Under the pieces are notes generated by a model. The model had not been told where the DNA came from. It searched no databases and was given only the letters and a program-made list of their open reading frames with translations. From positions 31,577,132-31,641,131 of the forward strand of contig NC_060885.1 in the NCBI RefSeq assembly GCF_014805685.1: a DNA stretch of 64,000 bases, written 5' to 3'. Positions 1 to 26,791 of this stretch are shown one piece after another (within the stretch, counting starts at the first letter, position 1; every line of letters starts with the position of its first letter). The position numbers and the translations under genes are program-made. Origin of the DNA: Silurus meridionalis (Eukaryota > Chordata > Actinopteri > Siluriformes > Siluridae).

Positions 1-694
1 GAGGAGAAAAAAAAGAAACGAAAAATAAAACAAATAAACCCAAAGAAAGGCTACAGAAAGGCTTATCTTATCCATACTGCTTTTTTTTTTTTTTTTTTTT
101 TTTTTAATTCTCTTTAACAATGTTAACCTAAAGAGGGAAAAGAAACGCAGCTCTATGCTAGTGCGAGTTAATCAGAAACACAAAGATGGTTAAATAAGGA
201 TTTCTTTAAGATACAGGATATTTACTTATTGTTTTCGGCGCTGTCCTTTCAACAGAATAAGAATAACGGCTTAAAGTAAGAAACAAACAAAAAAAAGAAA
301 CAATAAAAAATATCGGTATAATCAGCACTCTGCCTCCAACCTTCGAAACCCAGTCCTTCCTAAAGCCACTTAGGAAACGTGACAAACAAGATAATCGTGT
401 GTTGGAAAGAGAGGGGGAGACATTAGGGAAAGTGCAAAACTGGAAGTGAGAAGAAACATGAAAAATAAATGAGGACCAGAACAGGATTGGGGGTGAAGGG
501 AAGTGATTTTGAGAACTGTAGCTTTCTGGAGGCAGAGCATCACTAAATACATCATATGTGGGTCTGACTGAAGCTGTAAGTATACAGAAGTGTTTGATCT
601 ACAGTTCCCATGAAGCCCTGGGGGGCGATATCCCGAATGAACCCGGTCCGAAGGGTACCGATTTAGCTTCTGTCCATGTGCTGGGCACACGTGG

Positions 695-748
<54 letters not shown>

Positions 749-1376
749 ATGAACAAAATCTAAATAACTCATGTGTATGTATTGGTGCACATGTGTGTAT
801 GTGAAGGGGGGGTGAGATGAGTGTGAGAAAAGTGACAGCAGAGGGCATCTCCAAATGAGGGTGTGCGACTCCGATATAAAAAAAAAAAAAAAAAAGTTGT
901 GAAGTCTGTTTTGAGATCAGAAAAGAAAAAGAAAAAAAAAATGTGAAAGGTGGTCAGGGTGTCGAGACAACCCCAATTCCTCTCATGAGGTCGAAGGTCG
1001 GAATTCCTGATCAGAGACCACGTTTTCCTCTGGTGCTTTGTGGCCTGATGGGAGGTTTTTTTTTTGTGTGTGAATTTGGGAAGGCTGACCTTGTGACCTA
1101 TACTTGAAAGCCTTAATTGAGATCAACAGCGAGATGTTTTTATTTTTATCACGAACTGGCAAAGGAGAAAAAAGAAAAAAAAAAAAAATCCGATGATGGC
1201 AGCATGCCAAAAATGCCGGTAGACGATACTCCTGGTTTTTTTTTTGTTTTTTGTTTTTCTGAGATGGTGTCATCCAACAAGCTCCACAGGAAAAAGAGAT
1301 TAAGACAATTGTGAGGAGTGTCACGGGCCAGTAGATTGCGTGTGTGTGTGTGTCGGGAGAACAGTGCTAAGTGAGT

Positions 1377-1408
<32 letters not shown>

Positions 1409-1526
1409 GCATTGTTCAGCACTGAGGATCTAAGCACCACTGGCCTCAGTTGACTTGGGGGAATAAAGACTGCAAGGGGAGTATATAGTGTGTTTTGCGT
1501 GTGTGCTTATGTGTGTGTGTGTGTGT
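1..1526. other. zfand3 3'UTR and downstream flank
   Basis: No separate gene is visible. The stretch holds A/T homopolymers, a (GT)n tract at 699-747, shorter GT tracts near 1338-1352 and 1379-1407, and GT-rich DNA just past the zfand3 stop. On the minus strand an AATAAA hexamer at 1144-1139 is a possible zfand3 polyadenylation signal about 385 bases past the stop. That is inference. The long His-Thr and Cys-Val ORFs here are CA/GT repeats read in frame. Confidence 0.5.
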
Positions 1527-17524
<15,998 letters not shown>

Positions 17525-17880
17525 GGTGAAGCGTGAAAATCGGCGATCTCCTCTTAAGAAAGACCGGGGATGCGCTAGCGGCCTGTTTGTTGTTGGGAAA
17601 TTCCTCAGCCAGCCGTTTCCCGAAATGGCTTTGTAATATAATCCTGGGTTCCAAAAACAAAAATAAGACAACACACGACACCCAGGTCGTCAAGAACACG
17701 TAGTAATAATTATGTTTTCCGATTAAAACAGGGGGAAAAAGCCGTCGAGAAATGATGTATAGCCGCGTACAGTCCGCCGGACCGCACCGGGAGCCGAGGC
17801 CGATCAGCTGGAGTGTGAGCGCTACCAACACGTCCCCGGGGGTTTTCGATGGATCTGGGGACAGTTACGCAAATGTTTGA
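17525..17880 (-). promoter_or_regulatory. zfand3: zfand3 5'UTR and promoter region
   Basis: The sequence directly upstream of the zfand3 ATG is locally richer in G+C and CpG, especially 17725-17840, than the surrounding AT-rich DNA. No TATA box is seen at an obvious spacing. This suggests a CpG-type, TATA-less promoter. The transcription start cannot be placed from sequence alone. Confidence 0.5.
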
Positions 17881-18225
17881 TTAGACCTATTTCCAGATTG
17901 AACACAGCTCTAGTTTTGATTTAGGACACATTCTAAAAATATGCGGGTGTCTATTAAAGGCGATTAAATTTGTCTCGAGTATTTAGTGGACGCACTTATT
18001 GTGCACCCCCCGGAATAAATTGGAACAGCCCGAGCTGTATTCCTTGTTTGTAAAGCGATTTGTGATTGAGAAGCTCTTCTGGAACAGCTCTGTTCATGGC
18101 TCCTCATCCTCGTGTGAATTCATACATTTTACCCTAAATACATCAGTGCCATGGTATAAATACAAAAAAAAGTCAAATCAATAAACATCAAGGATCACCA
18201 TTTGATGCATTATTTATTATTATAG

Positions 18226-18965
18226 CAGAGATGCCCAAATTAGGGCCTGGGGGCCGAAGCTGCCCTTTGGTGCCCTATGATTCGGGTCGCCATGGCATAT
18301 ATGAGAAAAGGGGAAAAATCTTATTTGGAAAAGCGTGTGAAAAATAAGGACCATGTCTCTCATTATAGGTCGCTGAATAGCTGTAATCGGCATTGAACGC
18401 TACAATAAATTGGACTGTTTCTCATTGTTAGAGTTGTGGGACGACAGCATCCAGAAATCCCAGTTCACCAAACACCCTTTATATCTATGATCCCTACAGA
18501 TCTGCTCTTTTAGCTGAGAAAAAACCTACTAACGAAAGGCTTGATGTGTTTTCAACCAGACTGTGTCTGAGAAACATCATGCCGATATTGAATTTCGCTC
18601 ATTCAACATAAATATGTTTGTTAGTTAAAACAGTTTATTATTCATAGCTGCTGTACGGGGGCAATTATTAGCTATACAATACTCAGCATGATGCTACCAT
18701 CACCATGTTTCACTTTGTTCATTTTAATAGTGAATAGCTGTATTAGGCATTGAACTCTACAATAAATTGGATTGTTTTTCATTGTACTATAAATGTAATT
18801 TAGTTTAAGTAGATTACAGAGTAATGTGTTGTATGTATTTATTATGAAATCATAAATAAAAGGAAAAACATCAACTTTAGTTTTACGATAATGCTTGGTA
18901 TGATTTATTTCCTTTGATTAATTTTAATTTCTGGTCCTTCTTAGGAAAAGGTTTGGGCACCTCTG
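18226..18965. mobile_element. hAT-like element with CAGAGRTGCCCAAA ends
   Basis: The termini CAGAGATGCCCAAAT (18226) and, inverted, GTTTGGGCACCTCTG (18951-18965) form an inverted pair. The flanking octamers TATTATAG and TAATATAT agree at 6 of 8 positions. The interior (about 740 bp) has no intact transposase and carries other repeat pieces, including a Tc1 transposase scrap near 18680-18715. Confidence 0.65.
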
Positions 18966-19190
18966 TAATATATTATTTCTCCTTTATGTGTACACTTTGT
19001 CTCGAAATGGCCTTTTGATCAAATTGCATTGCTGAAATGTAATGGAAATTGGGGAAAGGTCATAATTAAAAAATTAAAGCTTTGCTTATGTGAAGATTCA
19101 ATTCAATGTTATATAAAAAGTTAGTAAGGTGAAACCGTAAGTAATGCTCAGCATGACACTACCACCACCGTGCTTCACTCTTTTTATTTT
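18372..19190. repeat. Repeated segments with Tc1 transposase scraps
   Basis: A roughly 57-bp segment (18372-18428, 'gctgaatagctgtaatcggc') recurs at 18730-18786. A second shared motif, minus-strand VKHGDGSIM near 18690-18710 and VKHGGGSVM near 19146-19172, matches the conserved VKHGGGS region of Tc1 transposases. The two motifs alternate, suggesting a partial duplication of a transposon-derived block. Confidence 0.6.
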
Positions 19191-20760
19191 GATTAGATTG
19201 TGCAATCACAACTAGCTAACATTTATTTTTACATTATAGAAATATAATGTGTTTTTCCAAGTCCCAATGAAATCATTTCAGTTCCAGATTGTAACACAAC
19301 AAAATGGGGAAACAATAAACAGTTTATGAATATGTATTTAATCATTATACATTTACTCTTACACCCTGTTGTTGATCAGTTAATGATAAAACACCACATC
19401 AGAAAATATTATTTGTATATTACATCAGTATTAACACACTGGCATAGTTCTAAACACTTTATTCATTCCAGCTATTTATTAGCCACAGTTATTAGTAATT
19501 TCCTGTGTATTCCATGTAACTGTGAATCACTGAATGAATTTGTATTATAGGGTTTCTACATAATTTAAGGTTATTAATATAATATAAAATACTAATGTGC
19601 TGTTGTGTAAGAAAGAAAAATGTCAGAATGTTGATGTAAAGAGATTGTTGGCAAGGAGAAGCTTATTTAACATCTTGAAAGGAGTCCTCAGTACCAGAAG
19701 CTGAGACCTTTAGGATGGGGGACTTTGCACTTTTTCTTGGTTACAGGAAATTCTTTTTGGTCTACAAGAGAAAGAAAATTGAGAAGCCGATGAGGAAGTG
19801 ACTGTTTAGAGTCGATATATTGTAATCCACTGCACCGCCAAATGTTTTATGAATTTCTTAGCAAATGCTCATATGTGTTATACCAATGATATAATCCTTA
19901 CCTGGTCAGAAGAAGCCAGTGGTGGATGGACTTGGCATCCATAGTGTGAACAGAAACATTTGGGCTAGCAGTAGTTAGGTTTACACAGTGGTTAATGAAT
20001 GCACATTGAAGCTGAATGTATCTGGTAAAGTGGCCACGGGGTGAACGCATGCAAAAACAATCAATTTATTTCCAGTGTGTCACTTTCCTTTGCACTTGTT
20101 GCCTAGTTTGGGTTCAGAACTGGAAGCCTCCTGAGATGCACCAAAAATATTCAAAGACGTATCTCCCCTTTCCCCCTTTCAACACACGTATACATGCCCA
20201 GCTAATAAATAAAGGACTTGATTCAAAGACCAAGTTTACACGTAAGAGCATCCTGGAACTTTTAAAGTTTGAGTTTTCTCCTTTCCTTCTGCCTACACAA
20301 TGGGTGTCAAGAAAAAAGGAGAGTATGTATATTGAGCGCATTCTCAAAGGAGATTTGATTCATTTAAAAGGAAGATACCAGGCAGTGGAGTGCACAAAGG
20401 CCTCTCTGAAGCAGTACAATAAAAAAAGACACAAGAGAAAATTCAGAAATATTAAATCAATCTTATTTATTTGCAAATTAGGTTTTATTTATTTACATTT
20501 TTTATTAAAATTGTCAAACACAAAGGCACGATGCATTAATCGCACGTTAATAAAATGAGTGCCTGGCTGAAAGAGGTGCACAATGCTGGGAAAAAAAAAT
20601 TGATCATGTCACTAAATAGATTGAAACTAAAGTAACAAGGTTTAAAAAAAAAGTCAGAAGTAGAAAGTACAAATATTTGTAATTAAATATGCAATGAATG
20701 AAAGAAAAAGTGAAGTAAAATACTGACACCAGAAAGATCTACTTAAGTACAATAACGAAG
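19190..20760. other. Intergenic, one unexplained 180-aa ORF
   Basis: The stretch between zfand3 and btbd9 has no recognised gene. The longest ORF of the region, 20016-20558 on plus (180 aa), is Lys-rich in its second half, has no domain that I recognise and has no obvious promoter. It may be chance, or the trace of an old retrocopy. Confidence 0.4.
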
Positions 20761-20779
20761 TATTTTTACTTCTTTACTT

Positions 20780-20990
20780 CCCGGATCATCCGTCTTCATA
20801 CCACCCTGTCCTCTTCATCTGCCGCTTTCAAATTAACCACCTGTATGTCTTCCCTCACCACATCCATAAACCTCCTTCTTGGCCTTCCTCATCTCCTTCT
20901 GCCTGGCACCTTCATCCTCAGCATTCTTCTACTGATATACCCCATGTTTCTTCTCTGCACATGACAACTGAACCAAACCATTCTAAAATT
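20780..20990 (-). mobile_element. RTE-type LINE 3'-end fragment
   Basis: The plus-strand text 'cttctactgatatacccc' followed by 'tctgcacatg' is shared almost word for word with 25285-25330. In reverse it encodes the C-terminal region of an RTE-like retrotransposon ORF. The fragment is 5' truncated and frameshifted. Confidence 0.65.
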
Positions 20991-21794
20991 AAAAAATAAA
21001 TGAGCATTTTTGCATTTGTATCATTTTCTCGCATTTTCTCCTCAGAAATCCTCACAGAAAAAATGCATGAGAGAAACAGCAGCTTTTTTTCCTCTACAAA
21101 TCTTTAAAAAAATAAAAATAAATGATCAGCAAAAACAAAGAATCAATAGACATTCTGTCTTATCTAACTCATAAATCTGATTTTACTTATTACATTTATA
21201 ACAAAGCGACCGAAACCCTGTCCTGTAGCCTTGTGAGCTTGTTATCCATTAATCTGCTGATTAAAGCATCACTAAAGTGGCACAGACTACAGAAGGTTGG
21301 TGCACTCATCTCAGTTGGAATCTTCTTTTTACCGCTTTGATTCACAAACATTCCACTGAGGATAAAAAAAGCAAGCTTGTGTGAAGAAGTGAGACAGCTG
21401 ACCATCTTTGTTCCCACATACCTGAATTAACTGCAAAAGAAGTAAGAGACAATAACTGGGATAAAGAAGGGAATTCTTCTCCTTCATGAATGCCAAGAAT
21501 GTGAGACTAAAGAAATGGGAGTATGTACTCCAGAGTTGGAATAAGAAATAGTTGCTAGCTAATCATGGATTTTTATTTATCAGTTGAATAAAAAAATTCA
21601 AACAAGCATAAACCCGAACAAGAAGATTTTCTTTTATGTTCCTCAACAAAAAGTTTTTACTTAGCTAAGCTCCTCATTCAAGCTCAGCACAAAGAAAAAC
21701 CTCTCTTAGGTCCTGGTGAACACATTCAAGGACACGGGTCAGTTAGTCTAAAAATCTAATTTCATACTGTACCGAAAATCAATATTCGTCAAAT

Positions 21795-23300
21795 CATATT
21801 CTTAAAGGTTAGCGAGCGAAGTAGCGTTCGCATAACCGGATAACCAGTGATAAAGCAGAGGTCACAGGAATAATTAAAAAAAAAATGGTATGATTGTATG
21901 TAGCAGAACTTAAAAAGTTCTCACAGGAAAGTAAAATTATACGTAAAAAAAAACCAACGAAATCCTTTGGTGAGAGTTGAAGTGTTAGCACAACTTCCTT
22001 CAATTATAAGTAGAACATGATAAAAAGTTTGTAACTTGACTTTTGATTAACGACGTACTGAATTAAAGTACTGAAGTGAAAGCAGAACAAGGATTCACAA
22101 TGGAATATTCACCAGGGAATGAATGAAAGCATTAGCTAATGCTAACAAGCATTCGTTTGCAGTCTCTCACCGTTCTTTTTTCACAGAAACCAAGCGAACT
22201 ACATGCTACGTGACCCTCAAGCTAGCTTTTTAAAAAGATGATAAAAAACGAGCAGGACGATGTTGAACAGTCGAACAATTAGTATTCACAGTACTGTGCA
22301 ACTTTGATACTCGCGTGGGGGTTTCGTTCTACGAGTAACAAAAAATCGCGAGGTTTGAGAGGGGAATTGTACATGTACTGTAGTGTAAATGCAACAAAAA
22401 TTGTAAATTACTTGTCAGAAATGTTTTATTTAGCACTTTAAATGAATAATACAATAAGAAAATCGTTTTTCAAACCTTTTTATGTAATTTATTAGTACAA
22501 ATTAAAATGTTACTCCTAACTTTCGAGCCACTCGCGGCTTCTCGCGAATGATTTTTCGCGAATTAATCTCAGTCCGGATCCAAACGAAAAGTCGCGAACT
22601 ATCGAGGTAGCGAGTGTCAAGGTCACGAGTATTGAGGTTCCACTGTGCTTAAGGTTTCCAAGTGAGGCAACATTCATAACCAGATAATCAGAGATATTGC
22701 AGATGTCACAGGAATGAAAACGTATGATTGTATAAAGCAAAACTTTAAAAGAGACTCGCATGAAAGTGAAATTTCAAAACAATCAAAAACAGCTGAATCC
22801 TCTGGTGAAAGTTGAATCGTCAGCACAAATGTATTCGAGTTAAAGAAGAACATGGTAAATCGAGGTTTTCAATGTTTACTTTTGAGTACAAATGTAAAAG
22901 TAGAAAAAGTCTTTACAATCAAATATGGAGCTTCTTTTCCACCGAGGATTCAAGGAAAATATAAGCGAATGCTAACAAGCTTTAGGTTTGTTTGCAGTCT
23001 TTCACATGTTGGCTAGTATGATAACAACCCTAAATAAGTACACAGACTATGTGGAAAACGCTAATATACAGCTTTTAAATATGAATTTTAGTCATGAAAA
23101 ACTTTTAAAATAGTATATAGCTAAGTGGCAGGTTATGCTACGAACATGGCGCTCAGCTGATTAAAGAGCTCCTTTAATTCTTTCACAGAAACCAAGCTAA
23201 CTACATGCTACGTAACACTCAAGCTAGCTTTTCAAGTCAGATTCTAAAGAGCAAGGAAAGGAACATGTTGAACAATTGTGAATTCGTATTCACAGTAATT
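21795..23300. repeat. Large imperfect direct duplication, interrupted by a MITE
   Basis: Unit A (about 21795-22293) and unit B (about 22655-23300) share, in the same order, 'ggtcacaggaat', 'cctctggtgaaagttga'-like text, 'aatgctaacaagc', 'accaagctaactacatgcta'-like text and 'gttgaacaat'. Identity by eye is moderate. Unit A is ended by an insert at 22294-22645 that has its own inverted ends. No coding sequence is supported in either unit. Confidence 0.65.
22294..22645. mobile_element. MITE with imperfect CAGTGGAACCTCAATACTCG ends
   Basis: The left end CTGTGCAACTTTGATACTCG and the reverse complement of the right end CAGTGGAACCTCAATACTCG agree at 15 of 20 bases. The roughly 350-bp body is CpG-rich ('tcgcgaattaatctc', 'agtcgcgaactatcgaggta') compared with its surroundings. 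It resembles a known fish interspersed type that begins with CAGTGGnACCTC. Confidence 0.65.
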
Positions 23301-23420
23301 ACTTTAACAAAAGAAAGTAAGTTTTGGGTCAGCGCTATTGAGATGTGTCTGGTAAAAAAAAGGCTCTACAGCATTAGCAAAATATATTCATTTGAAAGCC
23401 TTTACAAGTTTGCATAACAA

Positions 23421-23466
<46 letters not shown>
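23421..23466. repeat. (GT)n microsatellite
   Basis: A run of about 23 perfect GT units in the zfand3-btbd9 intergenic region. Confidence 0.95.
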
Positions 23467-23469
<3 letters not shown>

Positions 23470-24129
23470 AGGTGAACGCCAAACACATACTGTAGTGTGT
23501 TTTAAGCCACAGTTCATTTGCATTCAATTCACATAATCTAATAAATCCTCTCAGGTCAGTGTATGAGAGAGAGTAGTAAATTCAAACTTCTAACAAAAGG
23601 TTGATGTTGATGGATGGAAAAACATTTTTTTTTGAGGAAAATGAAGTTATTAATGCTGCTCCATCAACATGTAACGAGTCTCAGAAGTGGAACCTTGGAG
23701 CCTGTCGTTAATTTTGACCTCTGTGGACAAAGTTGGAAAAAACAACAACATGGACGCCCCAATATTCATCTTTTATTATTAGATTAGCAATTAGATCAGG
23801 TGATTTATTGTAACCAGTGGTAGATGTTTTCCTCCTCAGAACATCGATCTGCAGAATCCGTGTCAAAGCTTTAACAAGCTAATGAGGCGGTACGTCAATC
23901 CAATTCAGTTTTATTCCTACTTTTCAAAGAGAAAGAAGTTATCAAGATGGAATTTATACATTTAGTGCCTATAAGTTTATCGCTATGGAAGATTATGGCA
24001 TGAAAAATCTCCCTGAGATGGTATGAGAAAGAACCTTGAGAGGAACCAGACTCAAAAGGGAAACCATCCTCAACTGGGTGACACGAATGTCCATTTATAT
24101 TAGTTAAGATAATAAGATCAGTGGAGCTG

Positions 24130-24318
24130 AAACATTAAGATGTGCTCATTAGGTTAAATTTTTTTTTTGTTATTTGTTAGTTTGGAGTTTTGTGTAGTTT
24201 GTGTAGTTAATTTATGTTGTCTGATGCACCACCTTGATCCTGGGGGAACGTTGTTTTGTTTCAACGTGCACTGCAATTTATGTGGTTGAAATGACAATAA
24301 AAGCCTACTTGACTTGAC
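24130..24318 (+). mobile_element. LINE 3'-tail fragment ('gaaatgacaataaaagcc')
   Basis: The phrase 'cttgatcctgggggaacgtt' and the end 'tgaaatgacaataaaagcct' followed by 'acttgacttgac' is the familiar 3' end of an L2/Rex-type LINE in fish, with short tandem 'acttg' units at the tail. No ORF remains. Confidence 0.6.
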
Positions 24319-24886
24319 GTGTTTGATGCTCGGAGAAGTTGAGAAGACGTTGATACGTCTGCAACCTGTAAATAAGCTGCTGATTAAAAAAAAACAGACA
24401 CAGTCTTATAAACATCATACAGACCTGTGGTTTGATTTACCGACATTACTGAAGTGATGTCAGGAGAATTCAGACAGAGATTTGAGGGCTGCTGTGGTAT
24501 AAAAAGAAAATGAAGATCAGGGGAGGTGGATCAAAATTTAGGAACCTCTGGAGAAAACCCAAACTTCACTTTGGTGCGCCATCTAGTGGTTTGACTGCAA
24601 AACAACAGTTTTATAGTAAATAAGAATAACACAACATTGTCCTTATACGGTCTTGTTCAGTAGCGATAAATTTGCTCATCTATTTATATTATGTGTACTT
24701 TTATACACTAAGCATGGTGCTACAACCTTGATTATCCTAAATGCTACATTATACAGAATATTACATTGATTTACTCTTCGAGTAATTGTTATATATTTAG
24801 TATTTTAGTTTATATATTTTTAATACATGTATTTAATTATGATATGTATTTTAAAAGAAAAGAAAAAACAAAACAAATTAAAAACA

Positions 24887-24959
24887 TGTTTCCGCCCGGT
24901 TTCGAACCGGGGACCTTTCGCGTGTTAGGCGAACGTGATAACCACTACACTACGGAAAC
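24887..24959 (-). tRNA. tRNA-Val (anticodon AAC)
   Basis: The minus strand reads as a 73-nt cloverleaf: acceptor GTTTCCG pairing with CGGAAAC, discriminator A, D arm with GTAGTGGTTATC, anticodon loop CCTAACA with anticodon AAC at 24926-24924, and T arm CCCCGGTTCGAAACCGGG. A box and B box are intact, and a T5 Pol III terminator follows directly (plus-strand AAAAA at 24880-24884). It has no intron. By eye it matches the standard vertebrate tRNA-Val-AAC sequence, so it is probably functional and not a SINE head. Confidence 0.97.
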
Positions 24960-25154
24960 GCATAGCGGAGACCCTCCAAATATGAATGATAATACAACAA
25001 CTAAAAAGAAAATTCTACCAATCTATAAAGTTCAAACATTTTTTATATTTTCATTTGTATAACCGTTTCCGTTATTCCCAAGAAATACGAATAAATGAAT
25101 CGAATAAACGATTAAAACCACGTCCCTTAAATACTCAGTCATTTTCTTTATCAG

Positions 25155-25545
25155 ACTTCTTCTTTCGGCTTCTCCCACTAGGGGGCGCCACAGCGGATCA
25201 TCCTTCACCCCAACCACCTGCATGTCTTCCCTCACCATAAACATCCATAACCTCCTCTTTGGCCTTCCTTTTTTTCCTCCCTCCTCAGCATTCTTCTACT
25301 GATATACCCCATGTCCCTCCTCTGCACATGTCCAAACCATCTCAATCTTACCTCCCTCACCTTGTCATGTGCTGTCTCTCTAATAAACTCATTTCTAATC
25401 CTGTCCATCGTCGTCACTCCCAACGAAAAGTTCAACATCTTCAGCTCTGCTACCTCCAGCTCCACCTCCTATCTTTTACTCAATACCACTGTCTCTAAAC
25501 CATACATTATTTTTCATCACAGTAATAAATTCTAATCCTACACAC
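25155..25545 (-). mobile_element. RTE-type LINE 3' fragment
   Basis: On the minus strand the ORF at 25465-25232 contains SLGVTTMDRIRNEFIR and LRWFGHVQRRD, characteristic of the C-terminal region of RTE/BovB-like retrotransposon proteins. The 3' tail 'ggcgccccctagtgggagaa' (minus) follows. The element is 5' truncated and has internal lesions. A sister copy lies at 59320-59715. Confidence 0.8.
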
Positions 25546-26282
25546 CCTTCTGATCATTTCAATCTCCCTACATGATCTGTTCAACCAAGGGATTCGACCC
25601 AAAAACCACCCTCATTGTCTAACCCGAATAGAAATGACTGGTTCAAGATCTCACAGTGCCATATGAAAAAGAAAAAGAAAAGGAGAATTAGTTTTATCAC
25701 CCATTTGCTAATTGACAACTTTAAGTCAGAGTTTACCTCGAATATGACCTGCAGACATCGTTGAGTGCGACGAGAAAACCATATTCCACATCGTTTAATC
25801 AACAATCCATGGACTGAATAGAAATTGTGGTTATACACAGACTATAGGAAATTGTAGCCTTTAGATCGTAAGTAATGCTTTTCCACAGGATCGCAGTCTT
25901 TATATGATAAAACATCTCAATATGCAGTTATACAATCCAGTACAAAAGGCCAGAGTAAAACAGGTACACACTCTGATTCGTATCTAACACTGTTTGATCA
26001 GATCCCGATCCAGCAAATGAGTTCTTTTAGTTGTATTCAAAATTTTTTTAGACTCATGCACATCTCAAGGGGCAGCTTGTGCTTTGCCTTATTCAAAAAC
26101 AGTGTCAAAAAAAGGAAGAGGCTGGTGATACCTGCTATACCGTAAGTGATAACAGGGACAAAGTGTTTTACAGTTTCATTACGTTGTATGAAATTACCAC
26201 CCTGGCATTTTTTTGTATCTTATTACCCTGTCTATAAGCAATAAGAACAATGTAAAACAATTCTGGGTGTTCTGCATTTACA

Positions 26283-26289
<7 letters not shown>

Positions 26290-26343
<54 letters not shown>
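26290..26343. repeat. (CA)n microsatellite
   Basis: About 27 perfect CA units, some 450 bases past the btbd9 stop codon on the minus strand. It could fall in the btbd9 3'UTR or just beyond it. Confidence 0.95.
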
Positions 26344-26345
<2 letters not shown>

Positions 26346-26791
26346 TTTTAACCCTGCTCTTTCATGTCTACATTCTATGGAACTCCAGTTTTTGTGTCTG
26401 TTGTGTCTTACTGTCTACTATTTGTAATATATATTAAAAAAAAAGAAAGCAATACTCATATTTTGATATTTTCACTTCTAATATCATGCATTCTTCCAGA
26501 AAAAAGGAAAAAAAAAAAAGATGACATTCATTAAAAGTGATACCCACAATAAAACAAAACAAAAGACTGTGGAGTAGATGGAACAGAATAAACGAAATGC
26601 CTATATACAGCAATGCCTTCATAAATACCACCATCATCATCTTCCCCTTTACTAGAACTAAACACCTTCATAATAAATATATTTTTTAGATACTATTAGC
26701 AGCACGTGACGCTGGAACACAATCCTACGACATAAGCGCCTGGTGTGTTTGAGCAAAAAAAAAAAAAAAAACAACTGCAAGATTCACATTC

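Noticed and set aside
370..854. Overlapping His-Thr and Cys-Val ORFs on both strands
   Set aside because: They are the 699-747 (GT)n microsatellite read in frame; no domain or splice context.
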